Below, in pieces: positions 1-5,459 of a DNA stretch of 5,459 nt; the first letter of the stretch is position 1; every line of letters starts with the position of its first letter. Below the pieces are notes generated by a model. The model searched no databases. It saw nothing but the letters and a program-made list of their open reading frames with translations, and was not told the origin of the DNA. The DNA is taken from contig CAYMJM010000036.1 of assembly GCA_964391325.1 (NCBI GenBank), forward strand, positions 1-5,459, in the 5' to 3' direction. Both the position numbers and the translations under genes were made by a program. This DNA is from CAYMJM01 sp964391325. Its GTDB lineage: Bacteria; Patescibacteriota; Dojkabacteria; B142; JAFGMG01.

Positions 1-431
<431 letters not shown>

Positions 432-450
432 TTAGTAACAATGAGCAGGC

Positions 451-485
451 AGGCATTCAGCTTGTCAGCTGTAAGTTGTATGCTT
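451..485 (+). other. Imperfect hairpin in the 23S-5S spacer
   Basis: Bases 451-456 pair with 480-485 and 458-463 pair with 473-478, separated by one T-T mismatch, with a 9-nt loop. Two of the pairs are G-T. It lies about 20 nt beyond the likely 23S end in a spacer that holds no tRNA and no open reading frame of note. A role as a processing or spacing element in the rRNA precursor is possible, but nothing in the sequence proves it. The spacer also contains the 14-bp perfect palindrome TGTATTTAAATACA at 558-571, ending 7 bases before the 5S. Confidence 0.35.
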
Positions 486-578
486 AAATGTATTAACTAT
501 CCAGTTTTTATTGAAAATTGCTTTTTAAAAATTTAGCTACAGTCATTAGGTAGATGTTGTATTTAAATACACTATCAA

Positions 579-694
579 TCTGGTGATTGTAGCGGTAGGG
601 CACCACCCGTTACCATACCGAACACGGAAGTGAAACTTACCAGCGCCGACGATACTTTTCCGGCAACGGAATGGGAAAATAGGTCATCGCCTGA
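579..694 (+). rRNA. rrf: 5S ribosomal RNA
   Basis: This is the small structural RNA of the 50S subunit central protuberance. The conserved core CCGAACACGGAAGTGAAAC (618-636) is the loop B/C signature, and CAGCGCCGACGATACT (641-656) follows as expected. Helix I fixes the ends: TCTGGTGAT at 579-587 pairs with ATCGCCTGA at 686-694 with one T-T mismatch and one G-T pair. The result is a 116-nt molecule, within the usual 115-120 nt range. It follows the 23S by about 147 nt with no tRNA between them, the standard 23S-5S order of a bacterial rrn operon. The mature ends may differ by one or two bases. Confidence 0.95.
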
Positions 695-707
695 ACTTTT
701 TTTACAT

Positions 708-748
708 TAGCCAGTAGCTAGCAGCCGAAAGTTATTAGCTATTGGCTA
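708..748 (+). terminator. Probable rrn operon terminator hairpin after 5S
   Basis: A 13-bp inverted repeat pairs 708-720 (TAGCCAGTAGCTA) with 736-748 (TAGCTATTGGCTA), with a single G-T wobble and a 15-nt loop. It starts 13 bases after the 5S. The following tract TTTGTTG is only moderately T-rich, and a run of seven Ts lies before the stem (697-703) rather than after it. A role as the operon end is inferred from position; termination may be incomplete, which would let rRNA-promoter transcription enter the S1 gene. Confidence 0.55.
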
Positions 749-766
749 TTTGTTGAACCAGAAAGG

Positions 767-834
767 CTATAGATTTTTTTACATAATAGGTGACTATAAA
801 GTAATAAAATCCAAGATCTATAGAATTTTTCGAC
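767..834 (+). promoter_or_regulatory. Leader region of the S1 gene with inverted repeat, no Shine-Dalgarno
   Basis: CTATAGAT (767-774) is exactly complementary to ATCTATAG (816-823), with 41 A/T-rich bases between. Both copies are followed by a T run (774-780 and 826-830). The downstream copy ends 11 bases before the ATG at 835, so pairing would place structure at the initiation site. No AGGAGG-like sequence precedes the ATG. Possible -10 hexamers are CATAAT (782-787) and TATAAA (795-800), but neither has a convincing -35 at 16-18 bp, so I do not place a promoter. In E. coli, S1 represses its own mRNA through a structured leader with a poor Shine-Dalgarno; a similar control here is inference. 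Confidence 0.3.
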
Positions 835-2058
835 ATGCAAAGTGCAAAAAATGATATAACTCAAGAGCTGGATAGCTATCTATCACAACTTGAAAATCCT
901 CCAAAGATTTTTCAAAAAGGTCAAATAGTAAAAGGGACAATTGTAAGTATCTCCAAAGGGGAGATCCTTGTCGATATTGGAGGAAGAACTGAAGGTGTAG
1001 TTTCCGGTAAGGAAATGAAACTGGACGGTGAGAAGTTAGATAAAAAAGAGGGAGAGGATGTTCTAGTGTACGTAATCTCGGATGAGAATACAGAAGGTCA
1101 AATAGAGCTTTCTATAAGGCGTACTGGTACAGCTAGAAAATGGTTTGAACTGGAGCAGGCTCAGGAAGAGAGTAATTCTCTTAAGGTTACTGTAATCGAG
1201 GCTAATACTGGTGGAGTCATAGTTGATATAGGTGGCGGTTTAAGAGGGTTTATCCCAACATCACAACTTGATAATAGCAGGATCTATCCAACAGGCGGAT
1301 ATGTCTCAAAGGAAGATGCTACACAACAACTTCAAGAAAAGCTAGCTGAATTGATAGGGGGTCAAATTGAAGTCAAAGTTATTGAAATTGATAAAGAAAA
1401 AAACAGGGTAATATTTTCTGAAAAACTGGTTACGGCCAGTGAGGACATTGAACGACGAGAGGAGACTTTAAGTCACAGTAAAATTGGAGATACCCTGGAA
1501 GGGGAGGTTACTGGTATTGCGCCTTTTGGCTTATTTGTCAATGCTCAAGGGCTGGAAGGACTTGTGCATTTATCTGAAATTAGCTGGGATAAAGTATCTA
1601 ATCCTGCTGATTTCGCTAGCGTAGGCGACAAAGTACAAGTTCAAATTATCGGTATTCAAGATGACGGTAAAAGAATTGCTTATTCGATGAAGAGGTTACA
1701 GAGAGATCCATGGGATGGAATTGTGGAGCAGTACAAAGTAGGGAAGGTTGTGAAAGGAGTGGTGACAAAAGTTGTAGATTATGGTGCTTTTGTCCGCATA
1801 GACGATAAAGTAAATGGTCTAATTCATATTTCGGAATTAAGCGATAGGCTAGTTAAAGATCCCAAAAAGATCTTACAGGAGGAGCAGGAGGTTGAAGTAG
1901 AGATAATTTCTGTTTCTAAAGAGGAGCGGCATTTGGGATTGAGTCTGAAACGGGCTCAAAAGAGATCTGACACAAATGTCATAGTAGACGAAAAGCAAAG
2001 GGCAGAGGTTGCTCCTGAGATGGCTAGCCTAAGCAAACTGTTAGATAAAGAAGATTAA
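835..2058 (+). CDS. rpsA: Small ribosomal subunit protein S1 (four S1 domains)
   Basis: This 407-residue RNA-binding protein would bring mRNA to the 30S subunit and help unfold structured leaders. Four S1 (OB-fold) repeats are visible: about residues 27-95, 114-197, 215-286 and 301-373. The last two are the most canonical, each with a GxV...FGLFV or YGAFV strand, then GLVHLSEIS or GLIHISELS, and a closing YSMKRL or LSLKRA. The first two are more degenerate; repeat 2 carries a long insertion around residues 146-170. Residues 374-407 form a charged tail. E. coli S1 has six repeats, while shorter forms occur in many other bacteria. The ATG is the only usual start, since an in-frame TAA lies at 805-807 with no ATG, GTG or TTG between. 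There is no Shine-Dalgarno. The gene stands alone between the rrn operon and a strong terminator. The family call is firm; true ribosome association, as opposed to another multi-S1 RNA-binding protein, is inferred. Confidence 0.9.
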   Translation: MQSAKNDITQELDSYLSQLENPPKIFQKGQIVKGTIVSISKGEILVDIGGRTEGVVSGKEMKLDGEKLDKKEGEDVLVYVISDENTEGQIELSIRRTGTARKWFELEQAQEESNSLKVTVIEANTGGVIVDIGGGLRGFIPTSQLDNSRIYPTGGYVSKEDATQQLQEKLAELIGGQIEVKVIEIDKEKNRVIFSEKLVTASEDIERREETLSHSKIGDTLEGEVTGIAPFGLFVNAQGLEGLVHLSEISWDKVSNPADFASVGDKVQVQIIGIQDDGKRIAYSMKRLQRDPWDGIVEQYKVGKVVKGVVTKVVDYGAFVRIDDKVNGLIHISELSDRLVKDPKKILQEEQEVEVEIISVSKEERHLGLSLKRAQKRSDTNVIVDEKQRAEVAPEMASLSKLLDKED

Positions 2059-2078
2059 AAAATTTCTGAAAAGTTCAA

Positions 2079-2104
2079 AAGAGACCTCCGGAAGGAGGTC
2101 TCTT
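2079..2104 (+). terminator. Rho-independent terminator of the S1 gene
   Basis: A perfect 11-bp stem pairs AAGAGACCTCC (2079-2089) with GGAGGTCTCTT (2094-2104) around a GGAA (GNRA-type) loop. It starts 21 bases after the stop codon and is followed by the pyrimidine- and T-rich stretch ATCTTTTCTATCTTCTT. This is the clearest terminator in the window, and it separates the S1 gene from the clpC-radA unit. Confidence 0.9.
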
Positions 2105-2172
2105 ATCTTTTCTATCTTCTTGCCTGTAGTTAAATTTCAAAAATTTTGTGTTATATGTGTTAGGATTTTTCG

Positions 2173-2199
2173 TTAGCAAATATAGCACTCGTGTGCTAA
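2173..2199 (+). promoter_or_regulatory. CIRCE-like HrcA operator upstream of clpC
   Basis: The heat-shock element CIRCE is TTAGCACTC-N9-GAGTGCTAA, bound by the repressor HrcA. Here the left arm TTAGCAAAT (2173-2181) matches 6 of 9, the right arm GTGTGCTAA (2191-2199) matches 8 of 9, and the spacer is exactly 9 bases. The outer six bases of each arm are perfectly complementary. The spacer itself, ATAGCACTC, matches a CIRCE left arm at 8 of 9 positions, so a second compact palindrome TAGCAC-TCGT-GTGCTA (2183-2198) is nested inside. The site overlaps the predicted -35 and -10, a geometry that would block RNA polymerase. Repression by HrcA is inferred; no hrcA gene is in the window. Confidence 0.65.
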
Positions 2200-2207
2200 A
2201 ATATAGT
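2173..2207 (+). promoter_or_regulatory. Predicted clpC promoter
   Basis: TTAGCA (2173-2178, four of six matches to TTGACA) and TAAAAT (2197-2202, five of six matches to TATAAT) are 18 bp apart. An overlapping alternative -10 is TATAGT (2202-2207). Transcription would start near 2209, giving a leader of about 24 nt. A weak AGGG (2226-2229) sits only 3 nt before the ATG. The hexamers coincide with the arms of the operator described separately. The assignment rests on hexamer matching alone. Confidence 0.5.
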
Positions 2208-2232
2208 TCTTAGTTATTACAAAGCAGGGTTT

Positions 2233-4716
2233 ATGGCGGTAAAAACCATTGACGAAGTTGAAGGTCTTGATAGACTAAGCAGGAATGCTAAGACAATAAT
2301 TCTTCGGGCTTACGATATTGCTAGACATGAAATCAAAGATAATAAAAGAGAAGCTCAGCAGGTAAGACCTGAGCATATATTTGTGGCTCTTTTAATGCAG
2401 AAAAGCAGCGTAGCTTATAAGATTTTGCATAGAATTGGAATTTCAACAGACCAGCTTTTGGTAAAGTTGATCAAACCCAGAAGTGTTTCTCCAAAAAATG
2501 TCGAAGTTACTGACGAGTTCAATCAGATAATTGTTGATGCTTTCTGGGAAGCTAATCAGCTCGGTCATGTATATGTGGGCAGCGAGCATCTACTTCTGAG
2601 TTTATTTCAAAATGATGAGGTAACTGGTATTACAGGCTTGCTCGGACATAATATAAATTCTGATATTATTCGAAATGCGGTTATCTCTATGGGAAACTAT
2701 CACCCTGGAATATTCAGTTCTATGCCCACTGAAGCTGTTGATAGTAAGGGGGCTTTGGACTATTTCACGCGTGATATGAATGAGATGGCACGAGAAGGAA
2801 GGTTTTTGCCGATATTTGGCAGACACGATGAAATTGAGAGACTTATCCATATTTTAAGTAGAAAGAATAAAAACAATCCTGTTCTTATTGGTGAAGCAGG
2901 AGTAGGTAAGACTGCCATAGTTGAAGGTTTTGTACAAAAAATATTAGCAGGTGATGTTCCCGATGCTTTGGCAAATTATAGAGTAATCCAGCTTGATTTA
3001 GCCGTAATCCTTGCTGGTGCTAAGATCCGTGGAGATGTAGAGGAAAGATTGTTAGCAGTTCTTGATGAGTTAAGAAAAGATGATAATAAAGTTGTGTTTA
3101 TTGACGAAATCCATATGATAATAGGTGCGGGTACTGCAGGTAGTGGAGGTGGTATGGATATTGCCAACTTGCTGAAACCACATTTAACCAGTGGAGATAT
3201 CAAGGTCATTGGTGCTACAACATTCGATGAATATCAGAAGTATTTTGAGGAAGATAATGCGCTTACTAGGCGTTTCCAGCCGATTCAAATAGACGAAATT
3301 TCGAAAGAGGATACAGTCGGTCTTTTAAATTACGTTAAAAAAGAATATGAGAATTTTCATGAAGTCAAAATAAGTGAAGGTGCAATTATTGAAGCTGTCA
3401 ATCTTTCTGATAGATATGTTACTGATCGCTTCCTCCCAGATAAGGCTTTGGACGTTATAGATGAAACATCTGCTAAGAAAAAATTAAGCCAGAAAAGTAT
3501 ACTGCAAAGTAGTATCCTATCAAGGCAGCTAGAAAAGGTCAGGAAAGAGAAAAATACATTTTTGAGAAAAGGGGACTTAAGGACAGCAGCAGATAAAAGA
3601 GAAGCTGAAGTCAAGATACAACAGACCCTAGATGAGGAGAGAAAAAAGCTTTCACGAAGGACCAAGGGACAGACTATAGACACGGATGATATCAGAGAGG
3701 TTGTCTCCAAGATGACAGGTATACCTTTGACCACAATGACAGAAAGTGATATAGAAAGCTTGAGAAATCTGGAGAAGTCTTTCTCTGAACAGGTTATTGG
3801 TCAGGAAGCAGCACTTACAAGTGTAGCAGCAGCCTTAAAAAGAGCTCGTGTAGGATTGATGGACCAAGATCGTCCCTTGGCTTCATTTCTATTCCTAGGG
3901 CCTACAGGAATTGGGAAAACGGAGACTGCAAAAGTTATAGCAAGGTATCTATTTGGAGATGAGCAATCATTGGTACAGGTGAATATGAGCGAGTTTATGG
4001 AACCACACAGTGTAAGTAAGATTATAGGATCTCCTCCAGGATATGTAGGGTATTCCGAAGGAGGACAATTGACAGAGAAAGTCAGGAGAAAGCCATACAG
4101 CGTAGTTTTATTTGACGAAGTAGAAAAAGCTCATCCAGATACCTTAAATGTATTGTTACAGATACTTGATGAAGGAGAAATCAGAGACAGTAAAGGTCGG
4201 AATGTGAATTTTAGAAACACCATTATTATAATGACATCCAATATTGGAGCCGAAGCAATAGCTCGTGATGAGGTATTAGGTTTTGACATGAAGGAGGAAA
4301 GTGGTGGAGAAGATAATGAACGGGATGTAGCTTATAACGAAATGAAAGACAAACTTCTGGTAGAACTTAAAGATGAAATGAGGCCTGAGTTTTTAAATAG
4401 AATAGACGAAATAGTTATTTACCGAGGGTTAGATAAAGCTGATGCGCGTGCTATAACTAAACTATTGTTTCAGAAGCTACAAAAACGACTGGATCAGTTT
4501 AATTTGAAGCTAAACTGGACAGATGAAGTAATTAAACATATTGTTGAAGAAGGTTTTAGTGAAGAGTATGGAGCAAGAAACCTGAGACGTACTATCCAGG
4601 AACTGATAGAAACAAAGTTGTCTGAATTAATCTTGGAGAATAAAATTGACACGGAAAAGGGTGCCAGTGTAAAAGTCTCAAAAATTGTGGAAGAGCTTAA
4701 ATTTGATATTAAATAG
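2233..4716 (+). CDS. clpC: ATP-dependent Clp protease ATP-binding subunit ClpC
   Basis: This 827-residue Hsp100 unfoldase would form a hexamer that threads proteins into the ClpP peptidase. Domains in order: two Clp-N repeats (about 18-79 and 94-153); AAA+ D1 with Walker A GEAGVGKT (220-227), Walker B VVFIDE (287-292), sensor GATT (327-330) and arginines RR (346-347); a short UVR-type M domain (about 431-472), far smaller than in ClpB; and D2 with Walker A GPTGIGKT (556-563), pore loop GYVG (603-606), Walker B VVLFDE (624-629), Arg finger in FLNRID (R723) and sensor-2 GAR (780-782). The LGF tripeptide (682-684) matches the ClpP-docking loop, which favours ClpC over the disaggregase ClpB. Length is typical. 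Oddity: the D1 pore loop reads AKIRGDVEERL where the family has AKYRGEFEERL, so the substrate-gripping tyrosine is Ile265. The start is fixed by an in-frame TAA at 2197-2199 with no alternative start between. Two stops in a row (TAG, TAA) end the frame, directly before radA. Confidence 0.95.
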   Translation: MAVKTIDEVEGLDRLSRNAKTIILRAYDIARHEIKDNKREAQQVRPEHIFVALLMQKSSVAYKILHRIGISTDQLLVKLIKPRSVSPKNVEVTDEFNQIIVDAFWEANQLGHVYVGSEHLLLSLFQNDEVTGITGLLGHNINSDIIRNAVISMGNYHPGIFSSMPTEAVDSKGALDYFTRDMNEMAREGRFLPIFGRHDEIERLIHILSRKNKNNPVLIGEAGVGKTAIVEGFVQKILAGDVPDALANYRVIQLDLAVILAGAKIRGDVEERLLAVLDELRKDDNKVVFIDEIHMIIGAGTAGSGGGMDIANLLKPHLTSGDIKVIGATTFDEYQKYFEEDNALTRRFQPIQIDEISKEDTVGLLNYVKKEYENFHEVKISEGAIIEAVNLSDRYVTDRFLPDKALDVIDETSAKKKLSQKSILQSSILSRQLEKVRKEKNTFLRKGDLRTAADKREAEVKIQQTLDEERKKLSRRTKGQTIDTDDIREVVSKMTGIPLTTMTESDIESLRNLEKSFSEQVIGQEAALTSVAAALKRARVGLMDQDRPLASFLFLGPTGIGKTETAKVIARYLFGDEQSLVQVNMSEFMEPHSVSKIIGSPPGYVGYSEGGQLTEKVRRKPYSVVLFDEVEKAHPDTLNVLLQILDEGEIRDSKGRNVNFRNTIIIMTSNIGAEAIARDEVLGFDMKEESGGEDNERDVAYNEMKDKLLVELKDEMRPEFLNRIDEIVIYRGLDKADARAITKLLFQKLQKRLDQFNLKLNWTDEVIKHIVEEGFSEEYGARNLRRTIQELIETKLSELILENKIDTEKGASVKVSKIVEELKFDIK

Positions 4717-4719
4717 TAA

Positions 4720-5459
4720 ATGGCAAGAAAAAATACTGTATACGTTTGTTCAAACTGCGGGGCCAGTTCTGCCAAATGGACAGGGCAGTGTAGTGTATGT
4801 AAAGAGTGGAATACACTTGAGGAGGAAGTTTTGATCAAGGCTGAAAGTGATATTGTCAGGGGAGCAAAAAAGCTGGAATTAAGAGTATTTAACGAGATTG
4901 AATTATCTGAGCTTCAAAGAATAAGCTCAGGATTCAGTGAATTTGATCGGGTTTTAGGTGGCGAAAATAATAAACAAGGGTTAGTACGCGGAGAAGTTGC
5001 GTTGATATCAGGAGATCCAGGTATAGGTAAGTCTACCTTACTTTTACAAGTATTGGCGCATCTAGCGTCACAAGGTCACAGAGTCTTATATGTCAGCGCA
5101 GAAGAGTCTGAGCAACAAATTGCAATCAGAGCCAATAGGGTGCTTGCTAAGGTGCCTGCCAACGATAATTTTAAGATTACTAGTAGTTACAATCTTGATG
5201 CGATTCTTGAAAGTTTACACGAAGATACTCCGGATTTTGTTGTCATAGACTCGATACAAACAGTTTCCACAACTCAAGTGAGAGGCCTTGCTGGTGGAAT
5301 CTCACAGATCAAGGCTTGTACAATTAACCTTGTCAATTTTGCAAAAGAGAACAATGTAACTATGTTAATTGTCGGGCATATTAATAAGGAGGGGAATGTT
5401 GCCGGTCCTAAAGTATTGGAGCACTTAGTAGATGCTGTTTTTCAGATTGAAGGCGAAGA
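4720..5459 (+). CDS. radA: DNA repair protein RadA (Sms), 5' part, cut by window end
   Basis: RadA is a RecA-like hexameric DNA helicase that drives branch migration in homologous recombination and repair. The first 246 residues are present. The N-terminal zinc finger is complete: C10-x2-C13 and C24-x2-C27 in a CSNCGASSAKWTGQCSVC context. Next come the RecA-core start (S70-GFSEFDRVLGG-81), Walker A GDPGIGKST (98-106), SAEES (126-130, usually SGEES), Walker B FVVIDS (173-178), and GHINKEGNVAGPKVLEHLVD (219-238). The family-specific KNRFG motif and the Lon-like C-terminal domain would lie beyond the edge. Between LGG and GLVRG there are about five extra residues (ENNKQ, 82-86) compared with the usual GGGxVPG. 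The ATG follows the clpC TAG by three bases, and those bases are an in-frame TAA, so no earlier start is possible. No Shine-Dalgarno is present, which suggests translation by reinitiation after clpC. The family is certain; the rest of the gene is unseen. Confidence 0.95.
   Translation, partial: MARKNTVYVCSNCGASSAKWTGQCSVCKEWNTLEEEVLIKAESDIVRGAKKLELRVFNEIELSELQRISSGFSEFDRVLGGENNKQGLVRGEVALISGDPGIGKSTLLLQVLAHLASQGHRVLYVSAEESEQQIAIRANRVLAKVPANDNFKITSSYNLDAILESLHEDTPDFVVIDSIQTVSTTQVRGLAGGISQIKACTINLVNFAKENNVTMLIVGHINKEGNVAGPKVLEHLVDAVFQIEGE

Noticed and set aside
558..571. Perfect palindrome TGTATTTAAATACA before the 5S as a repressor operator
   Set aside because: It lies inside the rRNA transcript rather than at a promoter, is entirely A/T-rich in its core and could arise by chance; at most a processing or structural element.
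432..578. tRNA gene in the 23S-5S spacer
   Set aside because: No GGTTCRAAT-like T arm, CCA end or cloverleaf pairing could be found in the 147 bases.
697..703. T run directly after the 5S as an intrinsic terminator using 5S helix I
   Set aside because: Helix I closes a loop of nearly 100 nt, so it is not a local hairpin; the inverted repeat at 708-748 is the more plausible stop, though its T tract is weak.
753..787. TTGAAC (753-758) and CATAAT (782-787) as a sigma-70 promoter for the S1 gene
   Set aside because: The 23-bp spacing is too long for a normal promoter, and no better -35 lies at 16-18 bp from either candidate -10.
2602..2850. Reverse-strand open frames inside clpC and over the clpC-radA junction (2602-2850, 2976-3209, 3357-3734, 4494-4838)
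   Set aside because: They lie opposite clearly conserved ClpC and RadA coding sequence, have low-complexity Ser/Leu/Ile-rich translations with no recognisable domain, and show no initiation signals.
835..5459. Alternative genetic code (UGA as Gly or Trp), as in some candidate phyla and mycoplasmas
   Set aside because: About 1,480 codons contain no in-frame TGA, Gly is encoded by GGN and Trp by TGG throughout, so reassignment is not supported.

Overview
The window is a bacterial rRNA-operon tail followed by housekeeping genes, all on the + strand. The organism is low-GC and uses the standard meaning of UGA: the three reading frames hold about 1,480 codons, with no in-frame TGA and stops of TAA and TAG. 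The 23S and 5S rRNAs are clearly bacterial. A short four-repeat S1 protein, no Shine-Dalgarno before two of three genes and a weak one before the third, and divergent versions of conserved proteins fit a candidate-phyla-radiation (Patescibacteria-like) genome. That placement is inference, not proof.

Layout: positions 1-431 are the 3' end of the 23S rRNA (roughly E. coli position 2540 onward), with intact A-loop and sarcin-ricin loop. An insertion of about 80 nt lies in the 3'-terminal domain and folds as a UUCG-capped hairpin. A 147-nt spacer (432-578) holds no tRNA. A 116-nt 5S rRNA (579-694) follows, with an inverted repeat behind it (708-748) that probably ends the rrn transcript. Next come a four-S1-domain protein (835-2058), a strong intrinsic terminator (2079-2104), and a promoter region with a CIRCE-like HrcA operator (2173-2199). 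The last two genes are clpC (2233-4716) and the 5' two-thirds or so of radA (4720 to the window edge), which form a tightly spaced pair.

How it works together: the first part supplies rRNAs and the S1 mRNA-binding protein for translation. The second is a separate transcription unit, probably heat- or stress-inducible through HrcA. It encodes the ClpC unfoldase, which keeps its ClpP-docking loop, and the RadA recombination helicase. The clpC-radA order is familiar from Firmicutes, where ctsR, mcsA and mcsB precede clpC; none of these is present here.

I see no unknown multi-gene system, mobile element or CRISPR array. The points most worth a second look are the 23S expansion hairpin, the operator/promoter overlap before clpC, and the loss of the conserved pore-loop tyrosine in the first ATPase ring of ClpC. 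No gene-free stretch exceeds 300 bases.
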